The translations under genes were made by a program, and so were the position numbers. Shown here piece by piece: positions 1 through 5,591 of a DNA stretch of 9,896 bases. Position 1 is the first letter of the stretch, and the number at the start of each line of letters is the position of its first letter. This DNA comes from Oscillospiraceae bacterium (GTDB lineage: Bacteria; Bacillota; Clostridia; Oscillospirales; Ruminococcaceae), in contig CAAGDT010000231.1 in assembly GCA_900768675.1 (NCBI GenBank), forward strand, positions 1 to 9,896, written 5' to 3'. The notes beneath the pieces were generated by a model. It saw nothing but the letters and a program-made list of their open reading frames with translations, ran no database searches and was not told the DNA's origin.

Positions 1-227
1 AGCCTCCAACCGCCCTTTTCGGCGGAGAGGACGGGCTTGACTTTTACAGGGGCATTATAGCAAGCTGGAGCGGTAGGATTAAAAAAGAGGGCATTTTCGC
101 CGTAGAAATCGGTGAAACCCAGGGAGAAGCCGTTTCAGCCATTATGCAGCAAAACGGTCTTTCTCCCGAGATTATTAAAGACTATTCCGGACTGGACAGA
201 GTGGTTTTGGGGAGAAAAGAGAGATAG
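1..227 (+). CDS. prmC: Peptide chain release factor N5-glutamine methyltransferase PrmC (HemK), C-terminal fragment
   Basis: This is the 3' end of a gene that begins before the window; 74 complete codons (from position 3) precede the TAG at 225-227. PrmC uses S-adenosylmethionine to methylate the glutamine of the GGQ motif in release factors RF1 and RF2, in the cytoplasm, and this improves termination. The fragment reads PPTALFGGEDGLDFYR, then FAVEIGETQGEAV, and ends in DYSGLDRVVLGRK. These match, in order, the segment that follows the NPPY catalytic motif in PrmC, the 'EIG..Q' strand and the C-terminal 'DxxGxDRVV.GR' signature. The catalytic NPPY motif and the N-terminal helical domain lie upstream of the window. 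The usual partner gene prfA is also not visible. No terminator follows closely; the first strong one downstream is at 558-586. Confidence 0.9.
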   Translation, partial: PPTALFGGEDGLDFYRGIIASWSGRIKKEGIFAVEIGETQGEAVSAIMQQNGLSPEIIKDYSGLDRVVLGRKER

Positions 228-557
228 GAGAGAATAGAGAAAAAGAGAGGACGCTTTTTGAAAAGAAGCTACGCAGCAAGCTGCGCAAAAACTTTCAGCC
301 GCTTCGCGCAAAGCGGGCGCAAATGCAAACAGCGGCGGGCATAAGCTGTACCCGCTTGCTGTCTTATTAAGCAGATTAGCAGAAGTAAATCAGCAGAAAA
401 ACTGCGAATGTGCATCAAATCTAACGCAACAAGCAAATGCAGTAATCAAGCTTCAAACGGATCAAGCGCCGTCGCGCTTGCCGGGGGTCAAGGGGGCGGG
501 CAGCCCCTTGCTCAAATCTCTCAAATTCTCTCAAAACTCTCTCAGAATCTGAAAAAC
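228..557. other. Gene-free hairpin-rich intergenic stretch
   Basis: I see no convincing gene here. The stretch holds a run of short inverted repeats. CGCAG/CTGCG closes a 4-base loop at 272-285. CCGCTT/AAGCGG closes a 6-base loop at 299-316. An imperfect stem pairs CAGC and GCGGG with CCCGC and GCTG over 330-361. CAAGGGG/CCCCTTG closes an 8-base loop at 489-510. A run of CTCTCAAA-like words lies at 517-548. One frame (262-549, stop TGA at 550) is open for 96 codons but has no ATG and no ribosome site. Its peptide is low in hydrophobic structure and resembles no family I know. The character is that of a dispersed intergenic repeat or structured RNA rather than a gene. Confidence 0.5.
489..510. 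repeat. Perfect 7-bp-stem GC-rich hairpin
   Basis: CAAGGGG (489-495) and CCCCTTG (504-510) are perfect reverse complements around an 8-base loop. No T-run follows on either side, so it is not an intrinsic terminator. Hairpins of this 'CAAGGGG...CCCCTTG' type are, to my recollection, common as dispersed intergenic elements in Clostridia; I cannot confirm that without a search. Confidence 0.5.
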
Positions 558-586
558 AAAAAAGAGGGCTTAACGCCCTCTTTTTT
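558..586. terminator. Bidirectional intrinsic terminator
   Basis: Stem GAGGGC (564-569) pairs with GCCCTC (575-580) around a 5-base loop. Six A residues precede it and six T residues follow it, so it has a U-tail in both directions. It lies 14 bases beyond the stop codon of the minus-strand zinc-ribbon gene, which it should terminate. It should also stop plus-strand transcripts arriving from prmC. Confidence 0.88.
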
Positions 587-600
587 ATGTAATTATCGGC

Positions 601-1059
601 TTATCTTAAGAAGGGGAGGCTGCGGATAATAACAGGCTCCTTTGCTTTTCCGGAGCAAATCTGGAAGAAGCAGATAAACTGAACAACCGTAAGAACAAGG
701 AACATAATGCCTGCTGCAATCGGAACGATAAGTGTCCAGCAAAGTACAACAGTAACAATTCCTAAAAGTGTTTCAACTACTACGAACTTAAGCGCCTGAC
801 GAACGTGGAACGCTGCATAGGGAGATGTGGGGCTTGCAAGAAGAGCGATGATAATACCGATTGCACCCATAAGATATACCAGCATAGCGATAACCTTGTT
901 TTCGGAAATATCCTTTGCTGTAAATTCTGCTGTGTGGTCGTAGGGGTCGGGAGCTACTGCCTGCATAACAGGAGCTGCAGCACCGGTGGGAGCGCCGCAG
1001 GTAGGACATGCAACTGCATTATCGGGGAGCTGTGCGCCGCATTTTGTACAAAAAGCCAT
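601..1059 (-). CDS. Zinc-ribbon membrane protein (DUF4870-like)
   Basis: A 152-residue protein of unknown function. Residues 3-22 form a zinc ribbon: C4-x2-C7 and C18-x2-C21, each pair followed by glycine. A flexible Ala/Pro-rich linker (about 23-40) follows. The rest is membrane-embedded: hydrophobic segments at about 54-75, 91-112 and 114-133, in the arrangement of the DUF4870/TM2-like families often seen behind a zinc ribbon in Firmicutes. I chose the ATG at 1057-1059 because AAAGGG sits 8 bases before it and the protein then starts directly with the ribbon. A longer in-frame reading to 1167 would run through the promoter and adds 36 unlikely residues. It is a single-gene unit with its own promoter (1133-1161) and terminator (558-586). 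Family assignment is by fold and arrangement; the function is not known. Confidence 0.82.
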   Translation of the reverse strand: MAFCTKCGAQLPDNAVACPTCGAPTGAAAPVMQAVAPDPYDHTAEFTAKDISENKVIAMLVYLMGAIGIIIALLASPTSPYAAFHVRQALKFVVVETLLGIVTVVLCWTLIVPIAAGIMFLVLTVVQFICFFQICSGKAKEPVIIRSLPFLR

Positions 1060-1132
1060 GATAAAAACCCTTTCATTATAAAAATTTAAATCCGATTGCC
1101 GATTTTTCACAAAATCATCGGAATTTACTATA

Positions 1133-1161
1133 ATTATAACATTTGTGTGAAAATTTGTCAA
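1133..1161 (-). promoter_or_regulatory. Sigma-A promoter for the zinc-ribbon membrane protein
   Basis: On the minus strand TTGACA (1156-1161) and TATAAT (1133-1138) are both perfect consensus, with a 17-base spacer. Transcription should start near 1126 and leave a leader of about 66 bases before the ATG at 1059. The leader contains a weak CCGAT/ATCGG inverted repeat. The promoter lies between the cyclophilin terminator and this gene, so the gene is an independent unit. Confidence 0.85.
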
Positions 1162-1193
1162 CAGCAATAAGTAAAAACAGTAATAAATTTATG

Positions 1194-1223
1194 AAAAAAA
1201 ACGGAGCCGCAAGACTCCGTTTT
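1194..1223 (-). terminator. Intrinsic terminator after the cyclophilin gene
   Basis: Arms ACGGAG (1201-1206) and CTCCGT (1215-1220) pair around an 8-base loop and are extended by AAA/TTT. On the minus strand they are followed by a run of eight T residues (plus-strand A-run 1194-1201). It lies just past the cyclophilin stop at 1230 and closes the four-gene minus-strand operon. Confidence 0.85.
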
Positions 1224-1229
1224 CATAGA

Positions 1230-1706
1230 TTATTCTTCTGTGATTTTTACCGATTTCATCACAACGGGCTTAACGGGCTTATCTGCGTAGTCGGTTTCGC
1301 AGTCTGCAATCTCGTCAACAGCCTCCATGCCCTCCACGACCTTACCAAAAGCGGCGTACTGACCGTCCAGGTGGGGTGCGTCCTCGTGCATGATGAAGAA
1401 CTGGCAGCTTGCGGAGTTGGGGTCGGCGGAGCGTGCCATGGAGATAACTCCTCTTGTGTGCTTAAGGTTGTTCACAACGCCGTTTGCAAGGAACTCGCCC
1501 TTGATATGCTCGCCTGCGTTTCCTGTGCCGTTTCCTAGGGGGCAGCCGCCCTGAATCATAAAGCCGCTGATGACTCTATGAAAGGTAAGGCCGTCATAAA
1601 AGCCCTTGTTTACAAGCTTTTCAAAGTTAGCAACGGTTATCGGCGCTACATCGGGGTAAAGCTCGATTTTAATCTTCTTTCCGTTTTCAAGTTCAATTAC
1701 TACCAT
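1230..1706 (-). CDS. Cyclophilin-type peptidyl-prolyl cis-trans isomerase
   Basis: A 158-residue single-domain cyclophilin, which catalyses cis-trans isomerisation of X-Pro bonds during protein folding. Signature segments are present in order: FHRVISGFMIQGG at 42-54 (R44, F49 and Q52 match the catalytic Arg and its neighbours in human cyclophilin A), then GE..., MARSADPNSASCQFFI at about 90-105, and LDGQYAAFGKV at 113-123. The position of the cyclosporin-contacting Trp appears to be Tyr, as is usual in bacterial members. There is no signal peptide, so it should be cytoplasmic, like Bacillus PpiB. The ATG at 1704-1706 has GGAAGGA 8 bases upstream. It starts 44 bases after the transglutaminase gene, with no clear promoter between, so I read it as the last gene of the operon. 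Confidence 0.93.
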   Translation of the reverse strand: MVVIELENGKKIKIELYPDVAPITVANFEKLVNKGFYDGLTFHRVISGFMIQGGCPLGNGTGNAGEHIKGEFLANGVVNNLKHTRGVISMARSADPNSASCQFFIMHEDAPHLDGQYAAFGKVVEGMEAVDEIADCETDYADKPVKPVVMKSVKITEE

Positions 1707-1750
1707 AAAATTATTCCTTCCATTTTTGCCGTTTCTGCCGCAGGGGACAG

Positions 1751-3058
1751 CTATTTACGGCGGTTTGCCTTTATAATAATTGCCGATGTAACGGCAATTC
1801 CTGCCAGTAATACTGTGATAATGCCTATAAGCAGGGGTTCCGGAAGCTCCTGCTTCTCCGGCTGCTTTACCGTTTCGGTAAAGACGGTTGTTGTTTCCTT
1901 TGGTGCAGTCGTTGTTTCTTCCGCTGTTGTCTGCTGTGAGGTTATATATCCTGCCGGCTCATTTTCGGGAGCAGCCGTTTCGGGGGTTATTTCTGCCTTT
2001 GCCTCGAAAAAGCTTCTGCGCTGTGCATAGTCGGCTCTGTGGTTAAGGGCGAGAGCGTCCTCGGATATATCGAAATACTTTTCGTGGGGGATTTTCTTTA
2101 CATATTCGCCGTTCTGATAGTTTCCTGTTCCGTTCCAGCAGCAATCCACCCACACCCAGCGGTTTTCCTCCTCGTACCAAAAGGCTGTCCATTCGTGGTT
2201 TTCTCTGCCTGTGGCGAGGGTTTCAAAGGTAACGTCCCCGCCGATTACCGAGCCTTTTACTGCAACGCAGTCTATCTCCTGCGCCTGCATAAGAGCGCAG
2301 TAGAGATTAGCGAAGCCGGAGCAGACCGTGCGGCTCAGTTTCAGCACGTTTGTTAAAGCCACGGTTTCGGCTGTAACATCGCTGTCTCTTGCGTCAAAGT
2401 CGTAATAAATCGTTTCCGCCACATATTTTGCGATTGCCCTTGCTTTTTCGTAGTCGCTTTCTATTCCTGAGGTTATTTTATCGCTGAGGGTTCGCAGCTG
2501 CTCCTGAACAGCGGAAATTTTCTCGGGGGTAGGGTCGGTGGTAAGGTAAAGGGCAGCGGCTTCTGGAGGAGCGTCGTAGATATTGCCGAAAATCTCACTG
2601 TTGCTTTCGGCAAGCCCGTTATATGGGAAATACCAGCCGCCGTCGTACTGCACAAGAAAATTAAAGCTTGCGCCGGAATTGAAGCTGAACACAATATTGT
2701 CGGAGCTGTCGCTGAAAATTCCTTTTTTTGCAGTAAGCTCTGCCTCAAAGCTTCCGTCCCTTCCCACGTTAATCGAATATCCCGAAAGCTCGGTACTGCT
2801 CAGAAAGATTTTTCTTATTCCGTCCTCAGCGTATTTTCCTCTTACGGAGATTTTATCCCCGTTGGTTTCAATAACCGCATAGTAGCTATCGTTACGGGAG
2901 GTGAGCAGCAGGTTTTTTCTCGATGTGGGTGATGAACCTTCCGCCCCGCAGATAAATGCGGCAAAAACCGCCGCAATAATTACAGACGCCAAAATCAGCG
3001 CCGCCCGCCGTCCCAAAGGATTTCTTCCTGCGGGAAAGCGGGCTCTGTTTGTTTTCAA
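1751..3058 (-). CDS. Extracellular membrane-anchored transglutaminase-like protein
   Basis: A 435-residue protein. A basic N-terminus and hydrophobic segment (19-39) form a signal peptide or anchor. A beta-rich region without a family I recognise covers about 55-150. A transglutaminase-like (papain-fold) domain covers about 180-345. The catalytic triad is complete: C246 in RTVCSGFANLYCALM, H288 in ENHEWTAFW and D305 in WVWVDCCWN. A Thr/Glu-rich linker (373-398) leads to a C-terminal membrane helix (408-428) and a basic KANRRK tail. This topology puts the domain outside the cell, tethered at its C-terminus. Such domains act as proteases or cross-linking enzymes; the substrate here is unknown. 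The start is TTG: AGGCAGG lies 9 bases before it and no in-frame ATG occurs until residue 258. It begins 19 bases after the PilT stop, so it is in the same operon. Confidence 0.85.
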   Translation of the reverse strand: MKTNRARFPAGRNPLGRRAALILASVIIAAVFAAFICGAEGSSPTSRKNLLLTSRNDSYYAVIETNGDKISVRGKYAEDGIRKIFLSSTELSGYSINVGRDGSFEAELTAKKGIFSDSSDNIVFSFNSGASFNFLVQYDGGWYFPYNGLAESNSEIFGNIYDAPPEAAALYLTTDPTPEKISAVQEQLRTLSDKITSGIESDYEKARAIAKYVAETIYYDFDARDSDVTAETVALTNVLKLSRTVCSGFANLYCALMQAQEIDCVAVKGSVIGGDVTFETLATGRENHEWTAFWYEEENRWVWVDCCWNGTGNYQNGEYVKKIPHEKYFDISEDALALNHRADYAQRRSFFEAKAEITPETAAPENEPAGYITSQQTTAEETTTAPKETTTVFTETVKQPEKQELPEPLLIGIITVLLAGIAVTSAIIIKANRRK

Positions 3059-3067
3059 CGCTTAATA

Positions 3068-3074
3068 CCTGCCT
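3068..3074 (-). promoter_or_regulatory. Ribosome binding site that fixes the TTG start of the transglutaminase-like gene
   Basis: Read on the minus strand this is AGGCAGG, ending 9 bases before the TTG at 3056-3058. It lies between the PilT stop and this start. No ATG or GTG in the correct frame offers a better combination, so TTG initiation is the best reading. Confidence 0.6.
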
Positions 3075-3077
3075 TTA

Positions 3078-4127
3078 TTAAAGCATCTGCTTCAGTTCGT
3101 CCTTGTCGGGGCTGTAGGTTATAGCAACCTCCCTGGTTATAACTCCGTCACGGGTAAGGCGCTTAAGGCTCTCGTTCATGGTTCTCATACCGGTATTCAT
3201 ATTTGAAGCCATAACCGCCGGCAGCTGGTGGGTCTTTTCTGCACGGATATTGTTAGCGCAGGCGTCGTTGTTGATAAGGATTTCAAAGGCTGCTGTTCTT
3301 CCTCTTTCGGCGTTTGCCATAGGAACAAGCATCTGTGAAATAACGCCTCTTAAGTTTGCAGAAAGCTGTGAACGAATCTGGTTCTGTACGTCGGAGGGGA
3401 ATACGTCGATAATACGGTTGATAGTCTGGGCTGCGCCGGTTGTATGAAGTGTTCCGAGAACGAGATGTCCTGTTTCAGCAGCGGTAATTGCAAGCTGGAT
3501 TGTTTCGTAGTCTCTCATTTCGCCTACAAGGATAACGTCAGGGTTCTCACGCAGACCGCTTCTTAAGGCATAGTTGAAGTTGGGAACGTCGGTTCCGATT
3601 TCACGCTGATGTATTGTAGCAAGCTTGGGAGAGTAGATATATTCGATAGGGTCCTCGATTGTAAGTATGTGGCAGGGGCGGCATACATTGATGTAGTCAA
3701 CCATTGTTGCAAGGGTTGTGGACTTACCCGAGCCGGTAGGACCTGTTACAAGAATAAGGCCCTTAAGCTCCTTGGTAAGCTCGATAGCCGCCTGCGGGAG
3801 GCAGATATCCTTGAAGGAAGGGATATGCTCGTTTAAAAGACGGATTGCAGCAGCAAGTCTTCCGCCGTTCTGGTGATATACGTTAACTCTCTGACGTCCG
3901 CCGGAGGATGCTGTGAAGGAAAAGTCGATGTCCTCGCCCTGACCTAAGCGCTTTTCCTGCTCGGCGCTGAGCATTGAAAGGATAGTTCTGTTTACGACCT
4001 CCTCGTCCATTCCGTCGAACTTCTTAAGCTCGCCGTTGATACGGATAGAGGTGGGTGCGCCTGCGGTAAGGTGAATATCGGAAGCGTTCTTGCTTCTGGC
4101 GAAGTTAATGAGCTGGTCTATTGTCAT
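3078..4127 (-). CDS. pilT: PilT-family twitching motility / secretion ATPase
   Basis: A 349-residue cytoplasmic hexameric ATPase of the type II/IV secretion superfamily. PilT powers pilus retraction by depolymerising pilin at the inner-membrane base of a type IV pilus. The N-terminal domain includes the typical ASDIHL motif (15-20). The core then shows Walker A GPTGSGKST (129-137), the Asp box EDPIEY (158-163), Walker B within ENPDVILVGEMRD (194-206) and the His box TGHLVLGTLHT (219-229). RIIDVFP follows at 238-244. Length fits PilT (about 345-370) rather than the longer PilB. The canonical C-terminal AIRNLI motif of PilT is not obvious. The ATG has GGGAGG 8 bases upstream and starts 17 bases after the CobU-like gene, so the two are co-transcribed. 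No pilin, PilB, PilC or PilM-Q gene is in the window, so its pilus partners must be elsewhere or its role differs. Confidence 0.92.
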   Translation of the reverse strand: MTIDQLINFARSKNASDIHLTAGAPTSIRINGELKKFDGMDEEVVNRTILSMLSAEQEKRLGQGEDIDFSFTASSGGRQRVNVYHQNGGRLAAAIRLLNEHIPSFKDICLPQAAIELTKELKGLILVTGPTGSGKSTTLATMVDYINVCRPCHILTIEDPIEYIYSPKLATIHQREIGTDVPNFNYALRSGLRENPDVILVGEMRDYETIQLAITAAETGHLVLGTLHTTGAAQTINRIIDVFPSDVQNQIRSQLSANLRGVISQMLVPMANAERGRTAAFEILINNDACANNIRAEKTHQLPAVMASNMNTGMRTMNESLKRLTRDGVITREVAITYSPDKDELKQML

Positions 4128-4144
4128 TGTTTTTTCCTCCCATA

Positions 4145-4687
4145 TTACTTGATTCTGAACTGGATTCCGCTTGCGGAGAGGTAAACCTCCTGAGCGGTGT
4201 TGGCGATACGCTGGTTTACTGCGCCCATGATTTCACGGAACGAAATCTGCTCCGGATCCTTAGGGCAAACGGAAAAGCCGGGCTCGATAGTTATTATTAC
4301 CATAGCTCCGTTAAGCTCTTCAACCTTGTTCATACATTCGATAACGCTGTTTACAACGATTGAGCGGATTTTTTCGTGTTCTTCCTTTGTGATGTGGTCT
4401 ACGTCCGCTGCAACAGAGCGCATTACGTTTGAGGTGTAGGAGCCTAAGCTGTCGAAGATAAAGAACTTATGGTCCTTTATGCAGGAAACCGGGTCGGTAA
4501 CGCCGTTCTGCACCACCCATTCAACGTTGTTTTCCCTGTTGGAATAGTTCATTCTGTGACGGGTTTCCTCGCTGAGCGCCTCTCCCGTGTTAAGGAACAG
4601 AACGTTGTCGCAGGTCTTGAAGTAAGAAATTGCCCATCTGGTTTTACCGCTTCCGGCACCGCCGGTTATCAGGGTAATATTGCCCAT
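4145..4687 (-). CDS. CobU-like P-loop protein (adenosylcobinamide kinase / guanylyltransferase family)
   Basis: A 180-residue cytoplasmic P-loop protein. In cobalamin synthesis CobU phosphorylates adenosylcobinamide and then transfers GMP to it. The fit to CobU is by overall order: P-loop TGGAGSGKT (8-16), an acidic-Arg segment up to W57, FIFDSLGSYTSN (the 'DCLTxWxSN' strand), IITIEPGFSVCP (the 'NEVGMGIVP' strand), SFREIMGAVNQRIA (the 'FRDxxGxxNQxLA' helix), and a YLSASGIQFRIK end. Differences matter: the family 'GGxRSGKS' loop has G12 for Arg, and where CobU has the His-His pair that carries GMP, this protein aligns Y48-S49. A guanylyltransferase role is therefore doubtful. The ATG at 4685-4687 has GGGAGG 6 bases upstream. 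A longer reading to 4777 would run through the leader. It is the first gene of the operon; no B12 gene or cobalamin riboswitch is nearby. Confidence 0.78.
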   Translation of the reverse strand: MGNITLITGGAGSGKTRWAISYFKTCDNVLFLNTGEALSEETRHRMNYSNRENNVEWVVQNGVTDPVSCIKDHKFFIFDSLGSYTSNVMRSVAADVDHITKEEHEKIRSIVVNSVIECMNKVEELNGAMVIITIEPGFSVCPKDPEQISFREIMGAVNQRIANTAQEVYLSASGIQFRIK

Positions 4688-4741
4688 AACATACCTCCCG
4701 ATTAATATAGAGCTTCTGCCCGTTAAAATTACCGATTTCAG

Positions 4742-4755
4742 CCGCTGTGCAGCGG
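4742..4755. other. Small perfect hairpin in the leader of the CobU-like gene
   Basis: CCGCT and AGCGG pair around a 4-base loop, or 6+6 bases around two. It lies in the roughly 85-base leader between the minus-strand promoter and the ATG at 4687, well away from the ribosome site. It has no U-tail, so it is not a terminator. It may stabilise the mRNA 5' end, but this is a guess. Confidence 0.35.
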
Positions 4756-4778
4756 AGAAAATCAATATACTTGACAAT

Positions 4779-4807
4779 ATTATATAACATTAACGGGTTA
4801 AAGTCAA
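4779..4807 (-). promoter_or_regulatory. Sigma-A promoter of the four-gene minus-strand operon
   Basis: On the minus strand TTGACT (4802-4807) and a perfect TATAAT (4779-4784) are separated by 17 bases. The expected start is near 4772, giving a leader of about 85 bases to the CobU-like ATG. No other good promoter is seen before the pilT, transglutaminase or cyclophilin genes, so this should drive all four. Confidence 0.83.
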
Positions 4808-4856
4808 GTTTTTTTGCTTTAATGTGAAAATCATCGGAAATATGCACTAACCCCCC

Positions 4857-4885
4857 TTGTTTTATTTGGTTATTTATGATATAAT
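4857..4885 (+). promoter_or_regulatory. Extended -10 promoter for the two-TM protein gene
   Basis: TTGTTT (4857-4862) and perfect TATAAT (4880-4885) have a 17-base spacer, and TG at 4877-4878 gives an extended -10 (TGATATAAT). The expected start near 4892 leaves a short leader of about 42 bases before the ATG at 4934. It is divergent from the minus-strand promoter; the two -35 boxes are about 50 bases apart, room for a shared regulator, though no clear operator is visible. Confidence 0.72.
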
Positions 4886-4933
4886 TTAAGCAAATATTTT
4901 TATGCTTAATGACCTGAAAGGAAAGAACAATAA

Positions 4934-5512
4934 ATGGATAGATTTTCGGAACAGATTACAGGAAAGGTGCCCGACGGGAAGGATATGTTCGTGCGTGGGC
5001 TTATAATCGCAGGAGTTCTCCTCATAGTGGGAGTTATGGTATTCTTATGTATGCTGACCCAGTTTATGGCGTTTATGCCCTGCGTTGCCCTTGTCCTTGG
5101 CGCAGCCTTTCTTGCGAAATATCTTTTTGAGGGAACTATGACCGAGTACGAGTACATAGTTACCAACGACGACCTTGATATTGACAAGATTATCGGAAAG
5201 AGAAAGAGAAAAAGACTTATAACCGTTGACCTTAAAAGCGTTACCGAAATGGGGCTTTACACAAATAACGAGCTTAAGGCAGACGTTACCGTTATGGCGC
5301 ACGACAATACCGGGGAGGACCTTTGGTATATTGTATGCAATTCACCGAAGTACGGAGTTCTTGCGGTTCTTTTCAACCCGGATTCACGGACAAGGGAGAA
5401 TATGATAGGCGGCTTCGAGCCTAAGCTTAAGGCTAAGTTTTTAAGCGAGATGAAAACAGAGGAAGCGGAAGCACTGCCCGAAGAAAATACAGAAGATAAA
5501 GAACAGGACTGA
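4934..5512 (+). CDS. Small two-TM membrane protein with PH-like cytoplasmic domain (DUF6106-like)
   Basis: A 192-residue protein of unknown function. Two hydrophobic segments (about 19-41 and 45-65) form a membrane hairpin. A beta-rich domain (about 70-165) then starts YEYIVTNDDLDIDKIIGKRKRKR, with the strand pattern of bacterial PH-like membrane proteins. The tail from about 170 is acidic (Glu/Asp-rich) and probably disordered. The arrangement recalls DUF6106, a family from Clostridia; this is from memory and should be confirmed by a profile search. The ATG at 4934 has AAAGGA about 11 bases upstream, slightly long. It has its own promoter (4857-4885) and ends in TGA just before a terminator-like hairpin. 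It is followed 79 bases later by the large permease in the same direction, so a functional link is possible but not shown. Confidence 0.75.
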   Translation: MDRFSEQITGKVPDGKDMFVRGLIIAGVLLIVGVMVFLCMLTQFMAFMPCVALVLGAAFLAKYLFEGTMTEYEYIVTNDDLDIDKIIGKRKRKRLITVDLKSVTEMGLYTNNELKADVTVMAHDNTGEDLWYIVCNSPKYGVLAVLFNPDSRTRENMIGGFEPKLKAKFLSEMKTEEAEALPEENTEDKEQD

Positions 5513-5517
5513 GAGAG

Positions 5518-5554
5518 AAATTACGGTATTAGGGAAATAATGCCGTAATTTTTT
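5518..5554 (+). terminator. Intrinsic terminator (possible attenuator) before the permease gene
   Basis: ATTACGGTATTA (5520-5531) and TAATGCCGTAAT (5538-5549) form a 12-bp stem with one G-T pair around the loop GGGAAA, running into six T residues (5549-5554). It lies 5 bases after the upstream stop codon. It should end most transcripts of the two-TM gene. Yet no separate promoter for the permease is visible in the 37 bases that remain, so some read-through or an internal promoter is needed. Confidence 0.75.
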
Positions 5555-5577
5555 GTTACGGGAGCAGTTTTATGCGC

Positions 5578-5585
5578 AGGAGGAG
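5578..5585 (+). promoter_or_regulatory. Ribosome binding site that fixes the TTG start of the permease
   Basis: AGGAGGAG is a near-perfect Shine-Dalgarno sequence, with its core ending 8 bases before TTG at 5592. An in-frame TTG at 5553 would be inside the terminator T-run and lacks a site; the nearby ATG at 5572 is in another frame. Initiation at 5592 also gives the typical MKSALKKSTFREIKG beginning of this permease type. Confidence 0.75.
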
Positions 5586-5591
5586 ATAGTA

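Noticed and set aside
408..629. Plus-strand reading frame of 73 codons starting at ATG 408
   Set aside because: No ribosome site, runs straight through the 489-510 hairpin and the terminator, and overlaps the end of the zinc-ribbon gene; low-complexity Ser/Gln product.
1060..1167. N-terminal extension of the zinc-ribbon gene up to 1167
   Set aside because: It would cross the -10 and -35 boxes at 1133-1161. The ATG at 1059 has a good ribosome site and begins the Cys-rich domain.
4688..4778. Cobalamin riboswitch in front of the CobU-like gene
   Set aside because: The leader is only about 85 bases, too short, and no B12-box-like GCCACTG word is present.
4827..4839. 13-base word AAAATCATCGGAA shared with 1111-1123
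   Set aside because: The two lie at different places relative to their promoters (upstream versus leader), and about one such 13-base match is expected by chance in 10 kb.
5553..5591. Upstream TTG start for the permease at 5553
   Set aside because: It lies in the T-run of the terminator and has no ribosome site; AGGAGGAG at 5578 points to the TTG at 5592.
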